Position numbers and translations under genes: made by a program. The notes under the pieces were generated by a model. It saw only the letters and a list, made by a program, of their open reading frames with translations. It was not told the origin of the DNA and searched no databases. 12,599 bases of DNA from JBAPRR01 sp049281195. GTDB lineage: Bacteria > Actinomycetota > Acidimicrobiia > Acidimicrobiales > CAVXTF01. Below are positions 1-7,189 of this stretch, piece after piece (position 1 is the first letter of the stretch; each line of letters starts with the position of its first letter). Where the stretch lies: assembly GCA_049281195.1 (NCBI GenBank), contig JBAPRR010000200.1, forward strand, positions 1 through 12,599, read 5' to 3'.

Positions 1-41
1 GAAGGTTCCTCCAACACAGAGCCTGCGGGCAGCCGATGAAC

Positions 42-50
42 AAGGAGGAA
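42..50 (+). promoter_or_regulatory. Shine-Dalgarno site deciding the acyl-CoA synthetase start
   Basis: AAGGAGGAA is a near-perfect anti-16S match, six bases before the GTG at 57. It lies downstream of the alternative ATG at 36 and so argues for the GTG start. Confidence 0.75.
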
Positions 51-56
51 GCCCCC

Positions 57-1835
57 GTGGCCAGCATGTCCATAGATGAAGCAGACGCCACCCTTACCGC
101 GCCGGGGCAGATGTTCGAGATGGAAGAGATCGACATCCGTGGAGTGGCGACGCGGATCTGGAAGAACTGTCCCGGAAGTCTGAAGGTCGTCTTGGACCTG
201 TCCCTCGGTCACGGCGACAAGACCTTCCTCGTCTACGAGGACGAGAGGACGACCTTCAAAGAGCATTACGGGATCGCAGCGTCGATCGCCCGTGCGCTTT
301 CCGAGCGTTTCGGAGTCAACAAGGGCGACCGGGTTTCGATCGCAATGAGGAACCTGCCCGAGTGGGCGATGGCCTTCTGGGGGATCACCTCGATCGGAGC
401 GATCGTCGTCCCGATCAACGCATGGTGGACGGGGCCCGAGCTTCAATACGGGCTCGCCGACTCGGGTTCGTCGGTCGTATTCGTGGACTCCGAACGCCTG
501 GCACGGATCCGGCCCGTTCTGTCAGACCTCCCCGACTTGACGGCCGTCATCGTCACCAACGAGGACCGCAAACCGCACATCGAGATCACGGATTCCCCCG
601 TTCCGATCATCTCGTTCACGGATCTCATCGCCGACGCCGCTTCGGATCCCGTATTTCCGGATGTGGCGATCGAGCCCGAGGACGACGCAACCATCTTCTA
701 CACCTCGGGAACTACCGGTAAGCCCAAGGGCGCGGTCGGAACGCACCGGAACATCTGCACCAACCTGATGAGCCTCTTCTTCTCCAACACCCGCCTCGGG
801 ATGCGTGAAGGCAAGGAGAAGCGGATGACCGCCGATCCTGACGAGGCCACAGAATCGCAAGGGGCGAACCTGCTGTCGGTCCCGTTCTTCCATGCCACGG
901 GGTGCCACGCCATCTTGGTGGGCAACACCGCGGCCGGCGGAAAGCTCGTCCTGATGCACCACTGGGATCCCGAGCGCGCACTCGAGCTGATTGAACGTGA
1001 GCGCATCACCATCTTCGGTGGCGTCCCCGCCATGGTCATGCAGGTACTCGACTCTCCGAACTTCGAATCGAGGGACACCTCGAGCGTGCGAAGCATCGCC
1101 TACGGGGGTGCCCCGGCACCGCCGGAGCTTGTTCGGAGGATCTCTGAACACTTCCCGACGGGGTCGCCATCGAATGGCTATGGCCTCACGGAAACCTCTT
1201 CCGTCACGACCATGAACAACGGCAACGACTACGTGCGCAAGCCGGACAGCGTCGGCAGGCCGGTCCCGGTGTGCGACGTTTCCGTCGTTCCCGAGGAGTT
1301 CGCCGGCAGTCACCCCACACCCGACCTACCGACAGGACCCGATGTGACCGGAGAGCTGTGGATCAAGGGTCCGAACGTGGTGCGGGGTTACTGGAACAAG
1401 CCGGACGAATCTGTCGTGTCGTTCACAGAAGGCTGGCTTCACTCCGGTGACGTCGGCCGCATCGACGAAGAAGGGTTCGTCTACGTAGTCGACCGCGCCA
1501 AGGACGTCGTCATCCGCGGTGGTGAGAACGTGTACTCAGTGGAGATAGAGGCAACCCTCTTCGAGCATCCGGCGGTCGCAGATGTAGCGGTGATCGGTGT
1601 GCCTCACCCCGTTCTCGGCGAAGAGGTGGGCGCCGTGGTGGTGCTGCGTCCCGGCACCAATGTGTCTGCGGACGAGCTCTCGACATTCGTGCGTGAGCGG
1701 ATGGCAGGATTCAATGTTCCGACTCACGTCTGGTTCCGATCCGAGCCTCTTCCCCGAAACCCGCAGGGAAAGGTCTTGAAGCGTGAGCTTCGCGACGAGC
1801 TTGTCGGTGCCGCTACAGAAGGCGGAGCCGGCTGA
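57..1835 (+). CDS. Acyl-CoA synthetase (class I adenylate-forming, AMP-binding family)
   Basis: Predicted to activate a carboxylic acid, probably a fatty acid, with ATP through an acyl-adenylate and transfer it to CoA in the cytoplasm. Numbered from the GTG at 57 (592 aa), the family motifs are complete: the P-loop YTSGTTGKPKG at about 215-225, YGLTETS at 375-381, GWLHSGDVG at 459-467, the hinge region RGGENVYSVEIE from about 487, and the C-terminal NPQGKVLK with the catalytic lysine near 572. Length is normal for FadD-like ligases. I prefer the GTG at 57 because AAGGAGGAA at 42-50 sits six bases upstream; the in-frame ATG at 36 has no visible Shine-Dalgarno and would contain that site inside the gene. 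The zinc-ribbon gene follows after 42 bp and may be co-transcribed. The acyl substrate cannot be read from sequence, so no FadD number is assigned. Confidence 0.93.
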   Translation: MASMSIDEADATLTAPGQMFEMEEIDIRGVATRIWKNCPGSLKVVLDLSLGHGDKTFLVYEDERTTFKEHYGIAASIARALSERFGVNKGDRVSIAMRNLPEWAMAFWGITSIGAIVVPINAWWTGPELQYGLADSGSSVVFVDSERLARIRPVLSDLPDLTAVIVTNEDRKPHIEITDSPVPIISFTDLIADAASDPVFPDVAIEPEDDATIFYTSGTTGKPKGAVGTHRNICTNLMSLFFSNTRLGMREGKEKRMTADPDEATESQGANLLSVPFFHATGCHAILVGNTAAGGKLVLMHHWDPERALELIERERITIFGGVPAMVMQVLDSPNFESRDTSSVRSIAYGGAPAPPELVRRISEHFPTGSPSNGYGLTETSSVTTMNNGNDYVRKPDSVGRPVPVCDVSVVPEEFAGSHPTPDLPTGPDVTGELWIKGPNVVRGYWNKPDESVVSFTEGWLHSGDVGRIDEEGFVYVVDRAKDVVIRGGENVYSVEIEATLFEHPAVADVAVIGVPHPVLGEEVGAVVVLRPGTNVSADELSTFVRERMAGFNVPTHVWFRSEPLPRNPQGKVLKRELRDELVGAATEGGAG

Positions 1836-1877
1836 GCCTCTTCGTTTCCGGGCAACCAGAAAGTACGAAAGGATCCG

Positions 1878-2672
1878 ATGGCAGTCTGCCCGAGATGTAG
1901 CGCAAACGTGCCCGACGGCACGGAGCGTTGCCTCGTATGCGGTTACGGGCTACCCGGTACCGATGCCGAGCAGCAGGACCCCAAGGTTCCGCCTCGGGCG
2001 ACAGGACCGGCGGGGGCGGCGGGGACGGCAGGCGGTCCGGGTGTAACCAAGGAAGAGGTCCTTTCCGAGGGTGGTCCGCCCACTCAGGCGGCACAGACAC
2101 TCCAAGACGACGACACCGGCACGTACCCGGCGTTCGGATCGGATGCCGGAGACGAGAGAACTTCTGTCATCGAGCCGACGATCGCAGCCGGTGCCCTCGG
2201 TGCGGCGTACGGCGGACAGGGTTACGGAGGGGGTGGGCCCGGCGGCCCCACCGGCCCGGGAGGTCCCGGACCTTACGACCCCAGGGGCTCCGGCCCCCCG
2301 AGACGACGCTTTCCCTTGAATGCCCTGTTGATTGTTCTCGTGGCGGCGCTCGCGATAACAGTCCTGGTGCTCGCGCTCACTGACAATTCTCCGGCGCATC
2401 CCACCACGAGCACCACCACGACCGAGCGTCCGACCACCACGACGCTGGCGCCGACGACCACGAGTCAGCCGACCACCACCACATCGTCATCGACGACAAC
2501 CACGTACCCGTACATCGTGACGACGACGACCGTTCCCCGCACCACCACGACGACTCACGCCACGACGACTACGACAACAGCTCCCCCCACGACCACCACG
2601 ACGGCTCCGCCGACTACGACGACGACATTGCCATCGACCACCACCACAACCGGCGCCACTCTCCCGCCGTGA
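1878..2672 (+). CDS. Zinc-ribbon, single-pass membrane protein with threonine-rich tail
   Basis: A 264-aa protein of unknown function with four visible parts. Residues 4-21 hold two CxxC knuckles (CPRC and CLVC; C4, C7, C18, C21), a minimal zinc ribbon. Residues 30-145 are a Gly/Pro-rich, probably disordered linker containing a short acidic stretch. Residues 148-168 (NALLIVLVAALAITVLVLAL) form one hydrophobic helix preceded by PRRR. Residues 173-264 are almost entirely Thr with Pro, Ser and Ala. With arginines before the helix, the positive-inside rule puts the zinc ribbon in the cytoplasm and the Thr-rich tail outside, where it could be O-glycosylated or span the wall. GAAAGGA sits about four bases before the ATG. 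The gene follows the acyl-CoA synthetase by 42 bp and ends at a strong terminator. Function is not recognised; zinc-ribbon membrane proteins of this layout are common in actinobacteria. Confidence 0.82.
   Translation: MAVCPRCSANVPDGTERCLVCGYGLPGTDAEQQDPKVPPRATGPAGAAGTAGGPGVTKEEVLSEGGPPTQAAQTLQDDDTGTYPAFGSDAGDERTSVIEPTIAAGALGAAYGGQGYGGGGPGGPTGPGGPGPYDPRGSGPPRRRFPLNALLIVLVAALAITVLVLALTDNSPAHPTTSTTTTERPTTTTLAPTTTSQPTTTTSSSTTTTYPYIVTTTTVPRTTTTTHATTTTTTAPPTTTTTAPPTTTTTLPSTTTTTGATLPP
2403..2669 (+). repeat. Low-complexity ACC/ACG (threonine) codon tract
   Basis: About 265 bp dominated by ACC, ACG and ACA codons encode runs of four to six threonines separated by Pro, Ala or Ser (for example TTTTTAPPTTTTTAPP). 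Codons are mixed rather than one pure triplet, so protein-level selection is a better explanation than recent slippage, although copy number could still vary between strains. On the opposite strand it reads as Val/Gly-rich, which produces a spurious open frame. Confidence 0.85.
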
Positions 2673-2722
2673 TCATCTGTTTTGATCGCCACGCACACAC
2701 GTACCTGCGCGTGGGAGAACGA

Positions 2723-2758
2723 AAAAAGCGGGGCCGGTGTGTACCGGCCCCGCTTTTT
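2723..2758. terminator. Bidirectional intrinsic terminator
   Basis: Perfect inverted repeat: arm GCGGGGCCGGT (2728-2738), loop GTGT (2739-2742), arm ACCGGCCCCGC (2743-2753). It is flanked by an A-run at 2722-2727 and a T-run at 2754-2758, so it can terminate in both directions. It lies between the convergent zinc-ribbon gene (ends 2672) and peroxiredoxin gene (ends 2771), exactly where a shared terminator is expected. Confidence 0.94.
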
Positions 2759-2770
2759 CTGACGTTCTGC

Positions 2771-3406
2771 TTACTTGTTGGGCTGGGGGGTAACCCGCAG
2801 GTAAGGCTTGAGGGTCTTGAAGCCCTTGGGAAACTTCACCTTGGCGTCGTCGTCGGAGATCGCAGGAGCGATGATGACGTCGTCGCCGTCTTTCCAGTTG
2901 ACCGGGGTGGAAACCGAGTAGCCCGCCGTCAGCTGAAGCGAGTCGAGCACGCGGAGCACCTCGTCGACGTTGCGGCCGGTGGACGCCGGGTAGGTGAGGG
3001 TGAGCTTCACCTTCTTATCGGGGCCGATGATGAAGACCGAACGCACCGTGAGGGTGTCATTGGCGTTGGGGTGGATCATGTCGTACAGGTCGGCCACCTT
3101 GCGGTCCGGGTCGCCGATCAGCGGGAAGTTGAGGGCCTCGCCCTGGGTCTCCTCGATGTCGCCCTTCCAGCCGTTGTGTGACTCCACCGAGTCGACCGAC
3201 AGGCCAAGAAGTTTGGTATTGCGCTTGTCGAACTCGCCCTTTGCCTTGGCGAAAGCGCCTAGCTCGGTGGTGCAGACGGGCGTGAAGTCCTTCGGGTGGG
3301 AGAACAGGATTCCCCAGGAATCGCCGAGCCAGTCGTGGAAGTTGATGGTGCCTTCAGTGGTGTCCGCCGAGAAGTCGGGGGCGGTGTCACCGAGACGTAG
3401 TGCCAT
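2771..3406 (-). CDS. Peroxiredoxin, 1-Cys (Prx6-type) AhpC/TSA family
   Basis: Reduces hydrogen peroxide and organic hydroperoxides through a peroxidatic cysteine, presumably in the cytoplasm (no signal peptide). The 211-aa protein has the AhpC/TSA fold start GDTAPDFSADT and the active site HPKDFTPVCTTE with H37, T42 and C45, plus the conserved arginine in TVRSVFIIGPD (R122). C45 is the only cysteine in the protein, so no intramolecular resolving disulfide is possible. The long C-terminal part after residue 160 (STPVNWKDGDDVII) is typical of the Prx6 subfamily. The ATG at 3406 is well supported by AGGAGG (3418-3413) six bases upstream. It is monocistronic: divergent from the hydratase gene and closed by the terminator at 2723-2758. 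The external reductant is unknown. Confidence 0.95.
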   Translation of the reverse strand: MALRLGDTAPDFSADTTEGTINFHDWLGDSWGILFSHPKDFTPVCTTELGAFAKAKGEFDKRNTKLLGLSVDSVESHNGWKGDIEETQGEALNFPLIGDPDRKVADLYDMIHPNANDTLTVRSVFIIGPDKKVKLTLTYPASTGRNVDEVLRVLDSLQLTAGYSVSTPVNWKDGDDVIIAPAISDDDAKVKFPKGFKTLKPYLRVTPQPNK

Positions 3407-3412
3407 TTATTG

Positions 3413-3418
3413 CCTCCT
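3413..3418 (-). promoter_or_regulatory. Shine-Dalgarno of the peroxiredoxin gene
   Basis: Reads AGGAGG on the minus strand with a six-base spacer to the ATG at 3406. It fixes the peroxiredoxin start and implies efficient translation. Confidence 0.85.
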
Positions 3419-3474
3419 GGGGGTTGGACGCACGCCTGTCCGGCGCGCTGGTGGTTCCGATTCCGGTTGCGGTC

Positions 3475-3503
3475 ATTCTATGGGGGCAAATCCACATAGT
3501 CGA
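3475..3503 (-). promoter_or_regulatory. Candidate promoter of the peroxiredoxin gene
   Basis: On the minus strand TCGACT (3503-3498) and TAGAAT (3480-3475) are separated by 17 bases. They match four of six and five of six of the vegetative consensus TTGACA/TATAAT. Transcription would start near 3468, giving a leader of about 60 nt before the ATG. Prediction by eye only; no regulator site was recognised. Confidence 0.4.
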
Positions 3504-3555
3504 CCGGATGGGTCAAGTTTCGTTCCTGAATGTCGCTACCTGCGAGAATGCCCTC

Positions 3556-4353
3556 GTGGAAGCCGATCCGACCCGTTACGACAACATCACGGTGACCAAG
3601 AACGGGCCCGTGACGATCGTGGCCATCAATAGGCCGGAACGTAAGAACGCCGTCGACTCGAAGACCGCCGCGGAGCTCCTCGACGCATTCGAGGAATTCG
3701 AGGGGGACGACGACGCCTCGGTCGCCATCCTGACCGGTTCGGGAGGGACCTTCTGCGCCGGAGCCGACCTGAAGGCCATGGCCGAAGGCGACCGCCGGCC
3801 CGTGAGAGACGAGGGTCCCGGTCCCATGGGACCGACCTGGCTGGACATGTCCAAACCGGTCATCGCGGCCATCGAGGGTTACGCCGTCGCCGGCGGCATC
3901 GAGCTTGCCGTGTGGTGCGACCTGCGCGTGGCGGCGACCGACGCCGTGCTCGGCGTGTTCGAGCGCCGGTTCGGGGTGCCACTCGTAGACGGCGGGACGG
4001 TGAGGCTGGCCCGGCTGATCGGCCAGAGCCACGCTCTCGACCTGATGCTCACCGGGCGCCCCACAGGGGGGCCCGAAGCGCTTCAGATGGGACTGGTGAA
4101 CCGGCTCGTGCCGCCGGGCGATGCGCTGCGTGCGTCGGTAGAGCTGGCCAAGCAGATCGCATCGTTCCCGCAGACCTGCATGCGGAACGACCGGAGGTCA
4201 CTTCTTGATCAGTGGGGCATGTCCGAACGCGATGCACTGGTGAACGAGGCCCGCCTCGGCCGGTCGACGATCGCGAGCGGCGAGACGGCGGTCGGTGCAA
4301 TCAAGTTTGCGACCGGCGCTGGCAGGCATGGTGCAACGGAAACGGATTCGTGA
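3556..4353 (+). CDS. Enoyl-CoA hydratase / crotonase family protein
   Basis: Likely hydrates or otherwise rearranges an acyl-CoA in fatty-acid or related CoA-thioester degradation. From the GTG at 3556 it is 265 aa, the usual crotonase length. Motifs, numbered from that start: AINRPERKNAVD near 23-34, the oxyanion-hole segment CAGADLKAM at 67-75, the second oxyanion segment YAVAGGIELAV from 109, then FERRFGVPLVDGGTVRL. Both glutamates that act in rat mitochondrial enoyl-CoA hydratase (E144 and E164) have counterparts 20 residues apart (E116 and E136), so hydratase activity is credible. The start is uncertain: the frame stays open back to an ATG at 3400, and an ATG at 3508 adds 16 residues, but neither has a clear ribosome site and homology begins at about 3556. 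It is coupled to the HAD gene by a GTGA overlap. Confidence 0.88.
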   Translation: MEADPTRYDNITVTKNGPVTIVAINRPERKNAVDSKTAAELLDAFEEFEGDDDASVAILTGSGGTFCAGADLKAMAEGDRRPVRDEGPGPMGPTWLDMSKPVIAAIEGYAVAGGIELAVWCDLRVAATDAVLGVFERRFGVPLVDGGTVRLARLIGQSHALDLMLTGRPTGGPEALQMGLVNRLVPPGDALRASVELAKQIASFPQTCMRNDRRSLLDQWGMSERDALVNEARLGRSTIASGETAVGAIKFATGAGRHGATETDS

Positions 4354-5102
4354 GCCCCAACCCTTCGCCCCAGCTCGCCTCGCCGCGACCGGGGCAGCCC
4401 GTCGTAGCGGCGTTCGACTTCGACGGCACGTTGGCGCACGGTGGTTCTGTATGGCAATTCCTCGTGGCCATGACCGGCCGGGTGAAGGCGACCGCGGCGG
4501 GCCTGCGCGAAGCTCCGAGGATCCTGGTCGCGGCGATCAAAGGCGGCAGCGCCAACGACAAAGCGAAAGAGGCACTCTTCGTACGGGTTCTCGGGGGGAG
4601 GGACGCCCGGGACATACAAAAGCTGGCTCGTGCATTCGGGTTGGCGCATTTCGACAAACGCGTCAGGCCTGACGTCTACGAACGGATGCGTGCGCACATC
4701 GATCGGGGCGACCGCATCGTCATCGTGTCGGCGTCGCCGGAGCTGTATCTGGCGCCGGTGGCAGAGAAGGTCGGCGCATCGGGTCTGGTCGGAACCCGGT
4801 TGGAGGCGAGCAACGGGAAGCTGACCGGACATTACGACGGCCTCAACTGCCGGGGACCCGAGAAGTGGCGGCGCCTCGACCAGTGGATCACCGCATCTGA
4901 AGGCGATTCGGAGACACGACCGTTCGTATGGGCCTACGGCAACAGTGCGGGCGACCGCGACATGCTCCGGAACGCTGATGTGGGAGTGGATGTCGGTCGG
5001 CTGGGCCGATTCGGCAAGCTCAAGGACTTCGCGCAGTTCCGGGATCTGCCCCCGCTCGATCAGCCCGGTACCGACGCCGCGCCGACCACCGTCCCGCTGT
5101 AG
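4350..5102 (+). CDS. HAD-IB family hydrolase (phosphoserine-phosphatase-like)
   Basis: Predicted cytoplasmic phosphatase of the haloacid dehalogenase superfamily, subclass IB; substrate unknown. From the GTG at 4350 (250 aa): motif I AAFDFDGTLAHGG with nucleophile D23 and acid/base D25; a helical cap at about 35-110; motif II IVIVSASPE with S127; motif III lysine in GPEKWRRL (K172); motif IV AYGNSAGDRDML with D202. The usual first acidic residue of motif IV (the D in YGDS) is N198 here, leaving D202 as the probable metal ligand. The GTG overlaps the stop of the hydratase gene as GTGA, implying translational coupling. An in-frame ATG at 4212 would put 46 arginine-rich residues inside the hydratase gene and is rejected. 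The last 43 bp overlap the convergent SpoIID-like gene. Confidence 0.88.
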   Translation: MSPNPSPQLASPRPGQPVVAAFDFDGTLAHGGSVWQFLVAMTGRVKATAAGLREAPRILVAAIKGGSANDKAKEALFVRVLGGRDARDIQKLARAFGLAHFDKRVRPDVYERMRAHIDRGDRIVIVSASPELYLAPVAEKVGASGLVGTRLEASNGKLTGHYDGLNCRGPEKWRRLDQWITASEGDSETRPFVWAYGNSAGDRDMLRNADVGVDVGRLGRFGKLKDFAQFRDLPPLDQPGTDAAPTTVPL

Positions 5103-7189
5103 CCGGGAACCGCGGACTGGACGTCTCCGAATTGCGGCGCGTCACCGGCGTCGTCCGCGGTGCCGTCACCACACACGATCAGGTAGCCGCCCCCGTCGGC
5201 GGTGGCAAGAAGCGTCCTCGACGTGTCGTCCGATATCCCGAGGCTCGGAAGCGAACCCTGGAACCGGGCTGAGCCGAACGAGAAGATGCCTCCGTCCGAC
5301 GCCACCAGCCAGTACCCTCCGCCGCCGGGAGCCGCGGCCATGCCGTCGACCGGCTTGTTCAATTTCATGCTTCCGGTCGATCCGTCGAACCGCGCCGAGC
5401 CGAAGCTGAAGATGCCGCCGTCGGACGCCACCAGCCAGTAGCCGGCTCCGCCCGGCCCAGACGCCATCCCCACGACGGGTTGGTTCAGATGCTTTCCGCC
5501 CATGGACCCGTAGAACCGGGCATCACCGAACGAGAACACTCCCCCGTCGGATGCCACCAGCCAGTAGCCGCCGCCGTCGGGGGTAGACGCCATGCCGACG
5601 ATCGGTTCGTTGAGCGGTTTCCCGCCCATCGATCCGTAGAACCTGGCGTTACCGAACGCGAAGACCCCGCCATCGGATGCCACCAGCCAGTAACCGCCGC
5701 CACCGGGGGTGGCAGCCATGCCGACGATAGGAGCGTTGAGGGGCTTGCCCCCCATCGATCCGTAGAACTGCGCGTTGCCGAAGGAGAAGACTCCGCCGTT
5801 CGAGGCGGCGAGCCAGTAACCGCCCATACCACCGCTCGGCTGGTTGGTGACGCTGAACCAGTAGCTCTGAACGCCGTACGGGTAGAAGTCGGTGGCGAAG
5901 GTCGACCCGCTGATGCTCGCACTTCCGGTCGATCCGACGAGGGACATCTGAAGGACTCTCCCGCCGAAGTTCCCGACGCCGTTTCGCTGGGTTACCTGCA
6001 CCGATTCGAGAGTCCCGATCTGGGGGAACTGGGCTTGTATCGCGCTCACCGGCACCTGGGCGTTCCAGTCGTGATGTGTATTGCACGCGTCGCCCAGGCA
6101 GACCGCGTCGCCGGCATCGGGCTGCGCCGCGAATGTCCCCGGAAGAGTCCAGCCACCGTCCGACGATGAGTACTGGGTCTCGGCCACTGAACCGTCGGGC
6201 ATCAACACCACGACGCCCTCTGTGTCCTGCACGGCCGCGCTCGCGATCGAATTCTCGTTGACGATGCCCGGGTAGCTCTGGCAGTCCGAGTCACAGGTAT
6301 CCGCGTAACCGCCCCATCCGTCGAGGTCGCTCATGACGTAGGAACGAGCCGCCACGGCCTGCGCCTCGATCGACTGGAAGCCTTCGGGCTGCCCCTGAGC
6401 TCCTGGCGACCCGATGCTGGCCCAATACGTGGGTGACTCAGACGGAGTCACGTCCGAGATGTATGCCTCGAGCGGGACGATGTTGACAGTCCGCGCCTGG
6501 GACTCGTAATAGGTGGTCTCGAGTTGGCCCCGGTATCCCTGCAGGTTCCCGTTCACGCACAGCTCCAGAACTTGCGCGGCCAGGCTCCCGTCGTCGGGCC
6601 AGGTTTCCGTGGCGTTCGGGGAGACCACAGGGTTGGTGACACCGCTCAGTTCGAGCGTCCCTCCCGGAGTGGCGCTGCAACCCGAGCCGCTCGCCGCATA
6701 CACGTTCCAGGTGAGGTTGGAGTTGGGGGACAGCCACACCATTTGGTTCGGAGCGAAGTTCACCCCGTCAATGGAAAAGGCCGACTGCGAGGTGACGAGG
6801 GCGGACTCACCGTCGATCTCGGTGATATTTACGCGGATGTTGGTGTCGTCCTGCGATGGCGTGAGCGACGCGAGGGTTGTCTGTTGACCGTCCATCAACG
6901 TCCCATAAAAGTGTTGGAGGATCTGTTGGTACGTCCAGCCCTGCTGGGAGTAACCGAATGCCCCCCACTGGCCCATCCCGACGGCATTTCCCCACCCGAA
7001 GCCGCTGATGGACACGTCAGGGTACGGATAAGCCGATGCGCTGCCTGTTGGGACTGCGTCGATCATGGCCACGCCACCGGCCAACAGAGCGGTCAGAGCG
7101 AAAACCCGAGCCGTGAACCACAACGTGGCCCTGGGGCGACTGTGGGCCCCGGCGCGTTTGAAGAAGAACATGACCCAGTGATCGGACAT
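5060..7189 (-). CDS. Secreted SpoIID/LytB-domain protein with C-terminal 42-residue repeats
   Basis: A 709-aa exported protein. Residues 1-53 look like a signal peptide: basic N-region to about 28, hydrophobic FALTALLAGGVAM, and probable cleavage after ASA (51-53). Residues 60-100 carry VGMGQWGAFGYSQQGW and YQQILQHFYG, the short motif that accompanies SpoIID domains. The core at about 120-445 includes VPLEAYISDVTPSESP and the hallmark IEAQAVAARSYVM. E251 in PSESP sits where the catalytic glutamate of SpoIID lytic transglycosylases is found, so peptidoglycan glycan-strand cleavage is possible but unproven. Residues 456-709 are five 42-residue units (YWLVASDGG, FSFGxARF, GSMGGKPLN, PIVGMA) and one degenerate unit, likely a beta-propeller-like or binding module. 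The ATG at 7189 has GAGGA about ten bases upstream. It lies 158 bp downstream of the glycosyltransferase operon. Confidence 0.9.
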   Translation of the reverse strand: MSDHWVMFFFKRAGAHSRPRATLWFTARVFALTALLAGGVAMIDAVPTGSASAYPYPDVSISGFGWGNAVGMGQWGAFGYSQQGWTYQQILQHFYGTLMDGQQTTLASLTPSQDDTNIRVNITEIDGESALVTSQSAFSIDGVNFAPNQMVWLSPNSNLTWNVYAASGSGCSATPGGTLELSGVTNPVVSPNATETWPDDGSLAAQVLELCVNGNLQGYRGQLETTYYESQARTVNIVPLEAYISDVTPSESPTYWASIGSPGAQGQPEGFQSIEAQAVAARSYVMSDLDGWGGYADTCDSDCQSYPGIVNENSIASAAVQDTEGVVVLMPDGSVAETQYSSSDGGWTLPGTFAAQPDAGDAVCLGDACNTHHDWNAQVPVSAIQAQFPQIGTLESVQVTQRNGVGNFGGRVLQMSLVGSTGSASISGSTFATDFYPYGVQSYWFSVTNQPSGGMGGYWLAASNGGVFSFGNAQFYGSMGGKPLNAPIVGMAATPGGGGYWLVASDGGVFAFGNARFYGSMGGKPLNEPIVGMASTPDGGGYWLVASDGGVFSFGDARFYGSMGGKHLNQPVVGMASGPGGAGYWLVASDGGIFSFGSARFDGSTGSMKLNKPVDGMAAAPGGGGYWLVASDGGIFSFGSARFQGSLPSLGISDDTSRTLLATADGGGYLIVCGDGTADDAGDAPQFGDVQSAVPGYSGTVVGAASVPG
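5195..5824 (-). repeat. Five tandem 126-bp coding repeats
   Basis: In-frame units of exactly 42 codons begin at residues 456, 498, 540, 582 and 624 of the SpoIID-like protein (DNA 5824-5699, 5698-5573, 5572-5447, 5446-5321, 5320-5195). A sixth, degenerate unit (GGGYLIVCGDG) runs to the stop codon. The first three units are the most alike (FYGSMGGKPLN or FYGSMGGKHLN); units four and five have drifted (FDGSTGSMKLN, FQGSLPSLG). The constant period with no indels suggests a fixed structural repeat. Confidence 0.9.

Noticed and set aside
522..1313. Long open frame on the minus strand (263 codons)
   Set aside because: It is antisense to the motif-rich core of the acyl-CoA synthetase and its translation shows no domain; a high-GC shadow.
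2669..3181. Plus-strand open frame through the terminator into the peroxiredoxin gene
   Set aside because: It crosses a strong terminator and mirrors the peroxiredoxin codons; the Val/Gly/Arg-rich product looks like antisense translation.
4212..4349. 46-codon N-terminal extension of the HAD gene
   Set aside because: Arg/Cys-rich, lies wholly within the hydratase gene, and the GTGA-coupled GTG at 4350 fits the domain start better.
5195..5824. Tandem repeats considered as a CRISPR array
   Set aside because: 126-bp units are in-frame coding sequence with no spacers; the 15-bp units at 10103-10162 are also coding.
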